The position numbers were made by a program, and so were the translations under genes. This document shows positions 27,148 through 36,486 of a stretch of 64,000 bases of DNA, one piece after another. Source of the DNA: Pseudomonas nitroreducens (GTDB taxonomy: Bacteria > Pseudomonadota > Gammaproteobacteria > Pseudomonadales > Pseudomonadaceae); the NCBI RefSeq assembly GCF_014204515.1, contig NZ_JACHLI010000031.1, positions 30,679 through 94,678 of the forward strand, given 5' to 3'. The stretch's first letter is position 1. Every line of letters begins with the position of its first letter. The notes beneath the pieces were generated by a model, which saw nothing but the letters and a program-made list of their open reading frames with translations, searched no databases and had not been told where the DNA came from.

Positions 27148-29058
27148 TCAGAAGTTCACGCCCACGCTGAGCGACACGTAATCGCGATCGGTGTTGGTGT
27201 TGAAGCGCCCGCCGAAGAAGTCCGTGTAGCTGAGGCTGGCGGTGTACATGTTCAGGTACTCGGCATCCAGGCCGATGCTCACCGCCTTGTTGCCCTCTTC
27301 GAAGTTCGGCCCGAAGCCCTGCACGTCATGGGTCCAGGCGAGGTTCGGCGACAGGTTCACACCAGCGAAGACGTCGGCGTAGTCCAGCTTCGCGCGGGCG
27401 CGGTAGCCCCACGAACTGCTGGTGTAGAAGCCCTTGGCATTGCACTCCTGGGCCGGGTTCTGCGCATTGGGCAGCCCCGGATTGGTGCCGATGCAGCGGG
27501 CGCCGGTGGGGTCCACCGAATCGGCGTAGACCCCCGGTCCCCATCCTGGGCTGCGGCCGAAGCGCACGTCGTCGCCGTGGGCGCCGCCCAGGCCGTTGAT
27601 GCGGTTGTAGCCGACCTCGCCGACCAGGGTCAGGCGCTCGGCGCCCAGTACCTGGTCGAAGAAGCTGGTCGCGGTCATCTGCGCCTGCAGCACCGGCATG
27701 CGCTCGTAGCCGTTGATCTTCGCGCCCGGAGCGATGCCGCTGCTGTAGCCGGACACCACCAGCGGTGATGCCGGGTTGCCGATGGTGGCGTTCTGCAGGT
27801 CAGGCGTGTTGATCTGCAGCGGCATGTTCGGCCGGAAGCTCAGTTCGCCCCCCAGCGAAGTCCCGGCGACGTTGGTCTGGAAACTCACGCCGTAGAGGCG
27901 GATGTCCTCGGGGTAATCGATGAAATAGCGCGAGTTGCGCACGGCGTTCACCTGCGCCGCGCTGGTGCCGATCGCCACCGGCAGGCCGGGCATGGGCGCC
28001 AGCGACGAGGTCGAGCGCAGCGTGCTCAGGTAGGGGCTGCGGCTGTGGTAGTTGAGGGTGTAGAAGCCCAGCTCGGTATCGTTGAGCTCCGGCAGGAACC
28101 AGCGCAGCGCGAGGCCGAACTGGCCGCTGTCACGGGCATCGTTGTCCTTGAGCCGCGGGATGTAGGCGTTGCTCTGCCCGCTCTGGATGGCGGCCAGCCC
28201 ACGCAGCGCAGTGGCGGGTGTGAGGATGCCGCCGGCATTGGCGCGCGGATCGCCGGGGGCGAAGTCCGGCCCGGTGGTCACCAGGCGGTCATAGCAACCG
28301 GCAGGGATGCCATCGTTGCCGAAGAAGGTCCCGCAGTTGTCGACGATGGATTTGCGCCATTCCAGCTGGTAGAAGCCTTCGGCGGTGAGGTTCTCCGAGA
28401 GCCCCTGGGAGACATAGAACATGTTGACCGGGATCAGCCCTTCCTTGACCTCCGCGCCGGGACGGCGGATCGCCGCGACGTCGATCGGGTTGGCCACGTT
28501 GATGCCGTTCTGGATGAAGGTGCTCTCCCCCCAGCTCACCACCTGGCGGCCGAAGCGCACGTTGCCCGGCAGATCGCCCAGGTTGTAGTTGTGGTAGAGG
28601 AAGGCGTCGAGGAACATCGCGCCGGACGACTTCGCCGCCTGCTCGCGGCCATGGTCGTCGATGTCGTAGAAGTGCTGGTGGCCGTCCTTGAGCTCGAAGT
28701 CGTACCAGTACTTGCCGCGCAGGAAAGCGCCGCTGTCACCGTACTTCAGCTCCAGGTCGTGCAGGCCCTTGAACAGGGTCGAGAAGTTCTCGCCCGCCTT
28801 GAAGTTGAGGCGGTTGTCGTCGACCGTCCGCGACGAAGCCCTGCCGCCCTCGACCCCCATGCTGTTGCCGTTGGAGATGAACTGCTTGCTGGGATTCTTC
28901 GTCGCCCAGCTGCCGCCCAGGGTCAGCGAGGAGTCGAACTTGCCCTCGATCTCCCCCAGGTTGAAGTCGACGGCGTTGGCCTGGCCGATGCCGCCCAGGG
29001 CGACGGCGGCAGCCAACAGGTGCGGCTGAAAAACTCCGCGCTTTGTTATTGTTTTCAT
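27148..29058 (-). CDS. DUF1302 family outer-membrane beta-barrel protein
   Basis: 636 residues from the ATG at 29058, which follows GGAG; a 69-bp longer frame would start in the promoter. The signal peptide ends at GIGQANA before VDFNLGEIEG. The body alternates short polar and aromatic strands (DSSLTLGGSWATKN, GKYWYDFELKD, VRFGRQVVSWGES) and ends with phenylalanine (YVSLSVGVNF), the outer-membrane assembly signal. The family is associated with steroid and other hydrophobic-compound catabolism, often together with RND exporters, but no RND gene is in this window. A pore or receptor for the island's substrate is inferred. Confidence 0.9.
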   Translation of the reverse strand: MKTITKRGVFQPHLLAAAVALGGIGQANAVDFNLGEIEGKFDSSLTLGGSWATKNPSKQFISNGNSMGVEGGRASSRTVDDNRLNFKAGENFSTLFKGLHDLELKYGDSGAFLRGKYWYDFELKDGHQHFYDIDDHGREQAAKSSGAMFLDAFLYHNYNLGDLPGNVRFGRQVVSWGESTFIQNGINVANPIDVAAIRRPGAEVKEGLIPVNMFYVSQGLSENLTAEGFYQLEWRKSIVDNCGTFFGNDGIPAGCYDRLVTTGPDFAPGDPRANAGGILTPATALRGLAAIQSGQSNAYIPRLKDNDARDSGQFGLALRWFLPELNDTELGFYTLNYHSRSPYLSTLRSTSSLAPMPGLPVAIGTSAAQVNAVRNSRYFIDYPEDIRLYGVSFQTNVAGTSLGGELSFRPNMPLQINTPDLQNATIGNPASPLVVSGYSSGIAPGAKINGYERMPVLQAQMTATSFFDQVLGAERLTLVGEVGYNRINGLGGAHGDDVRFGRSPGWGPGVYADSVDPTGARCIGTNPGLPNAQNPAQECNAKGFYTSSSWGYRARAKLDYADVFAGVNLSPNLAWTHDVQGFGPNFEEGNKAVSIGLDAEYLNMYTASLSYTDFFGGRFNTNTDRDYVSLSVGVNF

Positions 29059-29105
29059 GCGGCGCTCCGAAAGCGGATCAGTGTGGTGAGAGCCGATGCT
29101 ATCGG

Positions 29106-29137
29106 GCACCCGGAGCAGGCAATTCACCCGATCGGGT
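29106..29137. promoter_or_regulatory. Degenerate dyad and second palindrome upstream of DUF1302
   Basis: GCACCCGGAGCAGGCAA (29106-29122) matches the island dyad at 10 of 14 arm positions. Immediately beside it, ACCCGATCGGGT (29126-29137) is a perfect 12-bp palindrome built from the same ACCCG/CGGGT arms but with 2 bp instead of 3 between them. A further half-site ACCCGATCG begins at 29149. The cluster lies 48-100 bp before the DUF1302 start codon. Weaker case than the five full sites. Confidence 0.45.
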
Positions 29138-29265
29138 AATTCTTTCAGACCCGATCGCGGCGCCGATCCACCTGCCAGCCGGTGTCGTTACCAAGGGTTA
29201 CAGAGCCTTGAAAAGGCCCGAGACAGAGCGGTTTCCCGCGGTAGCAAGCACTGCAGAAACGACAA

Positions 29266-29290
29266 CGCCCCGGGGGATTTCCCCGGGGCG
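29266..29290. terminator. Terminator of the long minus-strand catabolic operon
   Basis: CGCCCCGGGG (29266-29275) pairs perfectly with CCCCGGGGCG (29281-29290) around a 5-nt loop. On the minus strand it follows the thioesterase stop codon by 28 nt and is followed by a U-richer stretch (GTTGTCGTTTC). It separates the operon from the DUF1302 promoter. Confidence 0.75.
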
Positions 29291-29318
29291 CTGACGGTGT
29301 CTGCGTGCCGAACGAAAC

Positions 29319-29753
29319 TCAGGCGTCGGCCGGACTGCCGCCCTTCCACAGGGTGAAGATGCCGGTGGCCCGCAGCACCACCCGTTCGCCGACCTTCAGC
29401 AGGCAGTCGGCATTGGCGAAGCTGCTGCCGAACTTGAGCACGTTCACCTGCGCCTCCAGCCAGTCGCCTTCGCGCACCGCCCCCAGGTAGTCAAGGCTGA
29501 GGCTCACCGTGATCGGTGGCACCGACAGCCCGTACTGGCGCTTGAACACCAGCCCGAAAGCCGTGTCGGCGAGGGTGGCGAGAAAGCCGCCGTGGACGAT
29601 GCGCACCGAGTTGAGCAGGTGCCCGTCGATCCTCACCCCGACGATGGGCAGGTGGTCATGGAAGTGGAAGCCGCCGCAATGGCGGACGAAGCCCGGCGGC
29701 GTCGGCAGCGGCGAGAAGCCTGCTGGCACCTCGTCCTGTTCGCTGGCGTGCAT
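29319..29753 (-). CDS. PaaI-type hotdog thioesterase
   Basis: 144 residues, hotdog fold. The active-site stretch is VRIVHGGFLATLADTAFG, with the HGG motif and the aspartate-containing helix of PaaI/YbgC-like thioesterases. It would release CoA from stalled or dead-end acyl-CoA intermediates. It is the last gene of the minus-strand operon; its ATG overlaps the stop codon of the acyl-CoA ligase gene by one base (TGATG), so translation is coupled. Confidence 0.88.
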   Translation of the reverse strand: MHASEQDEVPAGFSPLPTPPGFVRHCGGFHFHDHLPIVGVRIDGHLLNSVRIVHGGFLATLADTAFGLVFKRQYGLSVPPITVSLSLDYLGAVREGDWLEAQVNVLKFGSSFANADCLLKVGERVVLRATGIFTLWKGGSPADA

Positions 29754-31309
29754 CAGTTCACCGCCCGGCTCTTGCCGTTCCAGAAGGGTTCACGCAGCTC
29801 GCGCTTGAGGATCTTGCCGGCGCCGGTCAGCGGCAGCGCCTCGCGGAACTCCACGCTCTTGGGACACTTGTAGCTGGCGATGTACTCGCGGCAGTAGCTG
29901 CGCAGCTCATCCTCGCCGACCTCCGCGCCCGGCTTGCGCACCACGATGGCGTGGACCGACTCGCCCCACTGCTCGTGGGGAATGCCGATCACCGCGCACA
30001 TCAGCACCGCCGGGTGCCGCGCGACGACGTTCTCCACTTCGGCCGAATAGACGTTCTCGCCACCACTGACGATCATGTCCTTGAGGCGGTCGACGATGAA
30101 CAGGTAGCCCTGCTCGTCCATGTAGGCGCCGTCGCCGGTGTACAGCCAGCCATCGCGCAATGCCCTGGCCGTCTCCTCCGGCTTGTTCCAGTAGCCGAGC
30201 ATGATGTTCGGCCCGCGCACGATGATCTCGCCGACCGTACCGCGCGGCACTTCCACCCCGTTCTCGTCGACCACCCTGACGTTGACCCCCAGTCCGCCAC
30301 GCCCCACCGAGCGGATCAGGCCGCTGCGCCGGGCCTCTTCACCGTGGTTCTGCGGCGGGTTGGTGGAGACGATCGGGCAGGCCTCGGTCAGGCCATAGGA
30401 ATGCGACAGCTGCAGGTGCGGCAGCCGCGCCAGGACCTGCTCGATCATCTCGCCGGCGGTCGGCGAGGCGCCGTAGGTCAGGCGCTGCAGCGAGGACAGG
30501 TCGTGGCGATGGAAGTCCGGATGGGCCAGCAGGCCGAGGATCATGGTCGGCACCAGGATCGCGTCGGTGACGCCCTCCTCGGCGATCGCCCGCAGCACCG
30601 CCGCCGCGTCGAAGGTCGGCTGGACCACGTGGGAGCCGCCGGCGATGAAGCCGGACACCACCCGCGCCAATCCGGCGATGTGGAACAGCGGCATGACGTG
30701 CAGGTCGCGCTGGGTATCGGCCTGGTGGATTTCCGCCATGCGCTGGATGCACGCCGACCAGAGGTTGAAATGGCTCTGCATCACCCCCTTGGGGAAACCG
30801 GTGGTGCCGCCGGTGTACATGATGCAGGCGAGGTCGTCGCCGCCGCGGCCGGCATCGGCCACCGGCTGCGCCGCGGCCAGCAGCGTCTCGTAGTCGAGCA
30901 GCCCGGCGGGCGCGCGGCCCTCCCCGGCGTAGATGAACAACGGCGCGTTGCGCACCTGGGCGCGGATGCCCTCCACCAGCGGCAGGAAGTGATCGTCCAC
31001 CAGCAGGAAGCGTGTGTTGCAGTCGTCCAGGGAGTAGACGATCTCCGGCACCGCCCAGCGGATGTTCACCGGGTTGAGCACGCCGCCGCCCCACCAGGTG
31101 CCCTGCAGGTACTCCAGGTAACGGTCGGAGTTGAGCGCCAGCATGCTGACGCGGTCGCCGGCGACCATGCCCAGTTGCTGCAAGGCTCCGGCGAGCCGGG
31201 CGACGCGCTCGCCGAACTCGCGGAAGGTACGGCGGCGCGCGCCGAAGATGCTGACGATACGATCAGGCGTCTGTTGCAGCGAGCGCTGCAGACCTTGGGT
31301 CAGATACAT
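29753..31309 (-). CDS. Acyl-CoA ligase 1 (AMP-forming)
   Basis: 518 residues of the ANL superfamily: activates a carboxylate with ATP and joins it to CoA. P-loop-like motif MYTGGTTGFPKGV, the ATP-binding YGLTEACPIV, the hinge and ribose-binding part LYTGDGAYMDEQGYLF and DRLKDMIVSGGENVYSAEVE, and the catalytic lysine in GAGKILKRELRE are all present. Substrate selection residues cannot be assigned. In FadD-like families, such copies inside side-chain catabolic loci activate branched or steroid-linked acids. Confidence 0.92.
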   Translation of the reverse strand: MYLTQGLQRSLQQTPDRIVSIFGARRRTFREFGERVARLAGALQQLGMVAGDRVSMLALNSDRYLEYLQGTWWGGGVLNPVNIRWAVPEIVYSLDDCNTRFLLVDDHFLPLVEGIRAQVRNAPLFIYAGEGRAPAGLLDYETLLAAAQPVADAGRGGDDLACIMYTGGTTGFPKGVMQSHFNLWSACIQRMAEIHQADTQRDLHVMPLFHIAGLARVVSGFIAGGSHVVQPTFDAAAVLRAIAEEGVTDAILVPTMILGLLAHPDFHRHDLSSLQRLTYGASPTAGEMIEQVLARLPHLQLSHSYGLTEACPIVSTNPPQNHGEEARRSGLIRSVGRGGLGVNVRVVDENGVEVPRGTVGEIIVRGPNIMLGYWNKPEETARALRDGWLYTGDGAYMDEQGYLFIVDRLKDMIVSGGENVYSAEVENVVARHPAVLMCAVIGIPHEQWGESVHAIVVRKPGAEVGEDELRSYCREYIASYKCPKSVEFREALPLTGAGKILKRELREPFWNGKSRAVN

Positions 31310-31348
31310 GCTGAGAGTCCTTGGAATTGTTGTTATCGGACCCGGCGC

Positions 31349-33076
31349 TCAACTGGCGCGGCGGGCCATCTCCTGTTCCTGCAGTTCACGCCAGGCGATC
31401 TTGCCGGTGGCGTTCTTCGGCAGGCTGTCGACGATCTGCGCCAGCCGCGGCGCCTTGTAGGTGGCCATGTTGGTGCGGCACCAGGCGAGCAGTTCCTCGC
31501 TGTCCAGGCTGGCGCCGGGCTTGAGGGTGACGACGGCCTTGACCGTCTCGCCGCGGTGCGGGTCGGGGGTGGCGATCACGCAGGCCTCGGAGATCGCCGG
31601 ATGGGTATGCAGCAGGGCCTCGACTTCCGCCGGCCAGACCTTGAAGCCCGAGGCGTTGATCATCCGCTTGAGCCGATCGCGCATGAACAGGTAGCCGTCC
31701 TCGTCGCGGCTGGCGAGGTCGCCGGTACGCAGGAAGCGCTTGCCGTCGATGACCACGAAGGTCTCGGCATTGGCCTGCGGATTGTTCCAGTAGCCGAGCA
31801 TGGCCTGGGCGGCGTGGGCGACTATCTCGCCGACCTCGCCCTGGGCCACCGGTTCGAGCGTCTGCGGGTCGAGCAGGCGCAGGTCGACGCCGAAGGTCGG
31901 AACGCCCAGGCAGCCGCGTTTGGGCCGATAGAACGGATTGGTGCAGAGGAACGAGGCGGTCTCGGTCAGGCCGTAGCCCTCGATGTAGTCCAGGCCGTAG
32001 CGCTGCTTCAGCAGGTCGCTGATGTGCTGCGGCGTGGCCGCCCCGCCCCCGGTGATGATGCGCAGGCTGGACAGGTCGCGCTGGTCGATGCCCGGCTGGG
32101 AGAAGAAGTCCACCAGCATGGTCGGCAGCGCCGCCCAGAAGGTCACGCCGTGGCGCTCGATCAGGGTGGCGGCGGTCTCGCGGTCCCAGCGCGGCATCAG
32201 CACGATGGTGCTGCCGTTGAAGATCGCCGCGTTGACGTTGGTCTGCAGGCCGAGCAGGTGGAACAGCGGCGCCACGGCGAGGAACACCGACGAGGCATGG
32301 GTCGGCCGCCACACCGTCGAGCCGACGAAAGAGGTGCTGACGGTCCGGTGGGTATGCACACAGGCCTTGGGCTTGCCGGTGGTGCCGGAGGTATAGGGCA
32401 GCATGCACAGGTCGTCGGGGCCGGCGCGATGGGGTGCCGGCGCGTGGTCCTGGGCCAGGGCCGCCGACCAGCGTTCGCCACCGGCGAACAGCGAGCCGCT
32501 CGAGGACGGCCGGCGCACCCAGTCGGGGATGCTGAGGCCGGAATCGTCCTCGCCCAGCGCGTCGCCGTAGGCGTGCACGATGACATGGCGCAGCGCCGTG
32601 CGGCCGATCAGCGGGGCGATCTCCCCGACCAGCTCCTCGGCGACGAAAGCGGCCACTGCGCCGCTGTCAGCGAGGATGTGCGCCATCTCATCCTGCAGCA
32701 GCATGGCGTTGGCCGGCACCAGCACGGCGTCCGCACGCAGGATGGCGAAGTAGGCGGCGATGAACTGCGGGCAGTTCTGGCTGAACACCACGACCCGGTC
32801 GCCGCGCTCCACCCCGCAGACGTTCTGCAGGTAGCCGGCCATGCGCTCGACGTCGCGCAGCAGCTCGGCGTAGCGGTAGGCGGTGCCGAAGAACTGCACC
32901 GCGGTCTTGTCCGGGTAGCGCCGCGCCGCGGTTTCCAGGTGGGCGAAGATACTGGTCTGCGGAATGTGCACCTGGCGCGCCGGCAGGTAGGCGGCGTGGC
33001 GCGGATCGACGCCCAGCGCCCCGGTCGGGCGCTCGATCACGCCGGGTGGCGTCGGGCAGGGATGACTGTTGGGCAT
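31349..33076 (-). CDS. Acyl-CoA ligase 2 (long-chain/FadD-like)
   Basis: 575 residues from ATG 33076, which follows AGGAGG; the frame stays open for 283 more codons upstream, but that part is antisense-frame shadow of the acyl-CoA dehydrogenase gene. Motifs: YTSGTTGKPKACVHTHRT, YGLTETASFLC, LRTGDLASRDEDGYLFMRDR, INASGFKVWPAEVE and the lysine in NATGKIAWREL. Two different ligases in one operon fit a pathway with a CoA-activation step both at the start and after a cleavage. Confidence 0.92.
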   Translation of the reverse strand: MPNSHPCPTPPGVIERPTGALGVDPRHAAYLPARQVHIPQTSIFAHLETAARRYPDKTAVQFFGTAYRYAELLRDVERMAGYLQNVCGVERGDRVVVFSQNCPQFIAAYFAILRADAVLVPANAMLLQDEMAHILADSGAVAAFVAEELVGEIAPLIGRTALRHVIVHAYGDALGEDDSGLSIPDWVRRPSSSGSLFAGGERWSAALAQDHAPAPHRAGPDDLCMLPYTSGTTGKPKACVHTHRTVSTSFVGSTVWRPTHASSVFLAVAPLFHLLGLQTNVNAAIFNGSTIVLMPRWDRETAATLIERHGVTFWAALPTMLVDFFSQPGIDQRDLSSLRIITGGGAATPQHISDLLKQRYGLDYIEGYGLTETASFLCTNPFYRPKRGCLGVPTFGVDLRLLDPQTLEPVAQGEVGEIVAHAAQAMLGYWNNPQANAETFVVIDGKRFLRTGDLASRDEDGYLFMRDRLKRMINASGFKVWPAEVEALLHTHPAISEACVIATPDPHRGETVKAVVTLKPGASLDSEELLAWCRTNMATYKAPRLAQIVDSLPKNATGKIAWRELQEQEMARRAS

Positions 33077-33123
33077 GGAACGGCCTCCTGGCGCGGGCTG
33101 CGGCCCGCTGGGCGATTGGTCGG

Positions 33124-34356
33124 TCAGAAGTGGGTGTCGCCGTCGAGCAGGCGCCGGGCGATGGTGCGCCGCTGGATTTCCGAGGTGCCGTCGGGGATGC
33201 GCATGGTGCGGGCGAAGCGGAAGCCCTCCTCCAGGCGCAATTCGTTGGTCAGGCCCATGCCGCCGTGCACCTGCATGCAGCGGTCCATCACCCGGCACAG
33301 CGCTTCGGTGGACGCGGCCTTGACGATGGACACCTCCTTGGTCGCCGGCTGGCCTTCGTCCACCAGCCAGGCACAGTGGCGGACCATGCTCTTCACCGCG
33401 TAGATGTCCATGGCGCACTCGGCGAGCATGGCCTGGACCATCTGGTGCTCGGCGATCGGCTTGCCGAAGGTGCGGCGCACCTTGGCGTATTCCAGCGCCT
33501 GGTCCAGGGCCCAGCGCGCCAGGCCCAGGCAGGAGGCGGCCATGCTCAGGCGCCCGGCGTTGACCCCTTCCAGCGCCGCCTGCAGGCCACGGTCGACCGG
33601 GCCGATGCGGTGGCTGTCGGGCACCCGCACGTTGTCCAGGGCGATGATGCCGATGTCCGCGCCCAGGTGCCCCATGGTCGGGATCACGCTGGGCACGGAG
33701 AAGCCGGGGGTTTCGGTAGGCAGGAAGAAGCCGCTGATGCCGCCCTTGCCGGCCCGGGCCTGGGCCTCGTCGGTGACGGCGAAGACCATCGCGTAGGTGG
33801 CGTACGGCGCGTTGGTGATCCACTGCTTGCTGCCGTTGAGCACCCAGTAGTCGCCGTCGCGCACGGCGCGGCTGCGCATGGCCAGCACGTCGGAACCGGC
33901 GTCCGGCTCGCTGAGGCCGAAGCACAGGGTGTCCTCGCCGCTGGCGATGGCCGGCAGGTAGGCCTCCAGCACCGCCGGCTGCATGTGCTTGAGCACCGGC
34001 GTCAGGCCGTTGGTGAAGGGCGACGGCAGGATCACCGTGTGGATCAGGTGGCGGGATGGCCCGACATAGGCGTTGAGGCGCTCCTGCAGGTAGACCGCGG
34101 CCTGCGCCCCGAGCCCGGCGCCACCCAGGCTGGCGTCGCCCAGGGCGGTGTAGAAGCCGGCCCTGGCCGAGAGCCGGCGCACCTGGGCACGCAGCTCCAT
34201 GACCTGCGGGCAGTAGCGGCCATCCTCACCGTACAGCTTGCGTTCGTTGTGCAGCAGATCGGCGTGGCGCTGCTCCAGCGGCTCCACTTCCTGCTGGATG
34301 AAGCGGATCAGCGCGTCGCCGACCGCGACCCAATCGTCGGACAGGTTGAAGTCCAT
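33124..34356 (-). CDS. Acyl-CoA dehydrogenase
   Basis: 410 residues, larger N-terminal domain than typical short-chain enzymes (EVEPLEQRHADLLHNERKLY). Flavin-binding CFGLSEPDAGSDVLAMRSR and GSKQWITNAPYATYAMVFAV are intact; the C-terminal part has AKVRRTFGKPIAEHQMVQ and QVHGGMGLTNELRLEEGF. In the usual base position it reads IPDGTSEIQR, aspartate where glutamate is common, a pattern shared with the enzyme encoded at 35316. One of several successive dehydrogenases in the operon, each likely for a different chain intermediate. Confidence 0.92.
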   Translation of the reverse strand: MDFNLSDDWVAVGDALIRFIQQEVEPLEQRHADLLHNERKLYGEDGRYCPQVMELRAQVRRLSARAGFYTALGDASLGGAGLGAQAAVYLQERLNAYVGPSRHLIHTVILPSPFTNGLTPVLKHMQPAVLEAYLPAIASGEDTLCFGLSEPDAGSDVLAMRSRAVRDGDYWVLNGSKQWITNAPYATYAMVFAVTDEAQARAGKGGISGFFLPTETPGFSVPSVIPTMGHLGADIGIIALDNVRVPDSHRIGPVDRGLQAALEGVNAGRLSMAASCLGLARWALDQALEYAKVRRTFGKPIAEHQMVQAMLAECAMDIYAVKSMVRHCAWLVDEGQPATKEVSIVKAASTEALCRVMDRCMQVHGGMGLTNELRLEEGFRFARTMRIPDGTSEIQRRTIARRLLDGDTHF

Positions 34357-34366
34357 GGGAGTCTCC

Positions 34367-35284
34367 TCAGACCGGGTCCCAGCCGAACACGTCGGCCGAG
34401 GTATCCAGGGGCAGCAGGGATGGCTTGAAGGCCGGCAGCAGGTGCTCGGCCAGCAGCTCCGGGGTCCAGCCCTCGCCGCGGTGCAGCGAGCGCAGCGGCC
34501 GCGGCTGGCTCATCAGGAACACCTCGTTGCGGCGCACCGTGAACACCTGGCCGTTGACCGCCGAGGCCGCATCGCTGGCGAGGAACACCGCCATGGCGGC
34601 GATCGGCGCCGGGGTCATCGACTTGATCTTTTCCACCCGCGCGGCCTGGGCCGGATCGCTGGCCGGGATCGAGCCGACCATGCGGCTCCAGGCGAACGGC
34701 GCGATGCAGTTGGAACGCACACCGTAGCGCGCGCCATCCAGGGCGATGGACTTGGACAGGCCGAGGAGGCCCATCTTCGCCGCCGCGTAGTTGGCCTGGC
34801 CGAGATTGCCCACCAGTCCCGAGGTGGAAGTCATGTGCACGAAGGCGCCGGACTTCTGCTCGCGGAACGGCTCGATGGCCGCGCGGCTCATGTAGAAGCT
34901 GCCGTAGAGGTGCACCTTGAGCACCGCATCGAACTCCTCCGCGCTCATCTGGTGGAAGATGCGATCACGCAGGATGCCGGCGTTGTTGAGCACCGCATCG
35001 AGGCGGCCGAAGCTGTCCAGCGCCTGGGTAACGATGCGCCGCGCGCTGTCCCACTCGGCCACGCTGTCGCGGCTGAGCACCGCTTCACCGCCAGCCGCAC
35101 GGATGGCTTCGACCACCTCGCGGCCCGGGTCCTCGTCGTCCGCCTCGCCACTGACGCTGACGCCGATATCGTTGACCACCACCCGTGCGCCCTGCGCCGC
35201 CATCTGCAAGGCCATCTCGCGGCCGATGCCGCGGCCGGCGCCGGTGACTATCACCACCTTGCCTTCCATCATCTGCGAACCCAT
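34367..35284 (-). CDS. Short-chain dehydrogenase, 3-hydroxyacyl-CoA dehydrogenase type (17beta-HSD4-like)
   Basis: 305 residues. NAD-binding TGAGRGIGREMAL, the acidic cofactor selector in VVVNDIG, active-site Ser in HMTSTSGLVG and YAAAK with the Tyr-Lys pair. The insertion VSVSGEADDEDPGREVVEAI after the second strand and the C-terminal extension past residue 240 are like the dehydrogenase domain of peroxisomal multifunctional enzyme 2 (D-specific 3-hydroxyacyl-CoA dehydrogenase). Good fit for the third step of beta-oxidation on branched or steroid-like acyl chains. Confidence 0.88.
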   Translation of the reverse strand: MGSQMMEGKVVIVTGAGRGIGREMALQMAAQGARVVVNDIGVSVSGEADDEDPGREVVEAIRAAGGEAVLSRDSVAEWDSARRIVTQALDSFGRLDAVLNNAGILRDRIFHQMSAEEFDAVLKVHLYGSFYMSRAAIEPFREQKSGAFVHMTSTSGLVGNLGQANYAAAKMGLLGLSKSIALDGARYGVRSNCIAPFAWSRMVGSIPASDPAQAARVEKIKSMTPAPIAAMAVFLASDAASAVNGQVFTVRRNEVFLMSQPRPLRSLHRGEGWTPELLAEHLLPAFKPSLLPLDTSADVFGWDPV

Positions 35285-35315
35285 CGCCTGCTCCTCCTGT
35301 TGTTCTGCACGGCGC

Positions 35316-36470
35316 TCAGCGGAATGCGCTGACGCCGGTGATCTCGCGGCCCTGGATCAATGCCAGGATGCCGTTCATGCCGTCGGGTACCTGGAACATG
35401 CGGGCGTCGCGCCACATGCGCTCGATGCCCAGTTCCTGGGTGATGCCCATGCCGCCGTGCAGCTGCATGGCCAGGCCCAGGGCGCGTTCGCAGGCCTGGG
35501 TGGCGTAGCGCTTGGCCATGGCCGAGCTGCCGTTGGCGCGCTCGCCGCGGTCCATGGCGTCCAGCGCCTGGTAGCAGAGCAGGCGCGAGGTGACGATCAG
35601 GGTCTGCATGTCCGCCAGGTCCTGCTGCACCAGCTGGTGCGCCGCCAGCGGCTTGCCGAACTGCTCGCGCACGCGGCTGTACTCGACGCACATCTCGTAG
35701 GCGCGCTGTGCCAGGTGAACGCACATCAGGCCAATCAGCGGGCGGTTGCCGTTCCAGCCCAGGGTCAGGGTCCTGGCTGCGTCGCCGGCCTCGCCGATCA
35801 GGTGGCTGCGGGGAACCCGAGTTTCCTCGAACAGCACCTCGCTCAGGTGGCCCTGCTGCAGGCCGGTGACGGCGATCTCGCGGACCTCCACCGCCGACTG
35901 GCTGCGGTCCACCAGCGCGCGCTGGGCGATGGGCCGGCCGCGCTCGTCGGTGCCCAGGGTGCAGGACACGTTGAACAGGTCACAGACCGAGGCGTTGGTG
36001 ATCCAGATCTTGCGGCCACTGATGTAGGCGCTGTCGCCGTCGACGCGGATGCGCGTTTTCACCGCATTGGAGTCGGAGCCGGCGTTGACCTCGGAGTTGG
36101 CGGTGCAGGCGATGCGGCGGCCGGCGATCAGGTCGGGCAGGTACTGCTCGGCGATCTCCGCCGGGCAGCCGGAGTAGATGCGCGCCACGGTGCCCTCGTG
36201 GGAAATCAGCGACAGCGCGACGATGGCCGGCAGCTGTTCGAGGATCAGCCCGTAGTCGAGCATCTTCAGCCCGCCGCCACCGGCCTCCACCGGCAGGCGC
36301 GGGGCGGTGATGCCCAGCTCGGCCAGCGCGGCGTAGATTTCCAGCATGGCGCTGCGCGGCAGCGGCTGGTCGACGGGATGACGGCCGAGTACCGGCTGGA
36401 TGCGATCACGGACCATACGCCGGGCCGCGTCGATCATCATGTCCTGGGACGGGTTGGGAGCGAAGTTCAT
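35316..36470 (-). CDS. Acyl-CoA dehydrogenase
   Basis: 384 residues. Start ATG 36470; the codon before it is TTG. Flavin motifs ACTANSEVNAGSDSNAVKTR and GRKIWITNASVCDLFNVSC, C-terminal SRVREQFGKPLAAHQLVQQD and LAMQLHGGMGITQELGIERM. The final block is MFQVPDGMNGILALIQGREI, again with aspartate in place of the common glutamate. The family resembles enzymes next to SDR and crotonase genes in side-chain oxidation loci. It is 32 bp from the SDR gene downstream and 17 bp from the crotonase gene upstream. Confidence 0.91.
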   Translation of the reverse strand: MNFAPNPSQDMMIDAARRMVRDRIQPVLGRHPVDQPLPRSAMLEIYAALAELGITAPRLPVEAGGGGLKMLDYGLILEQLPAIVALSLISHEGTVARIYSGCPAEIAEQYLPDLIAGRRIACTANSEVNAGSDSNAVKTRIRVDGDSAYISGRKIWITNASVCDLFNVSCTLGTDERGRPIAQRALVDRSQSAVEVREIAVTGLQQGHLSEVLFEETRVPRSHLIGEAGDAARTLTLGWNGNRPLIGLMCVHLAQRAYEMCVEYSRVREQFGKPLAAHQLVQQDLADMQTLIVTSRLLCYQALDAMDRGERANGSSAMAKRYATQACERALGLAMQLHGGMGITQELGIERMWRDARMFQVPDGMNGILALIQGREITGVSAFR

Positions 36471-36486
36471 CAATGGGCTCTCGGAC

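Noticed and set aside
29951..33403. 1150-codon plus-strand open frame opposite the acyl-CoA ligases
   Set aside because: Shadow of two ANL-family genes whose motifs are complete on the minus strand; the translation is low-complexity.
33077..33925. N-terminal extension that would fuse acyl-CoA ligase 2 to upstream sequence (858 residues)
   Set aside because: The extension overlaps the acyl-CoA dehydrogenase gene in another frame and is Arg/Pro/Gly-rich; a strong AGGAGG site precedes the ATG at 33076.
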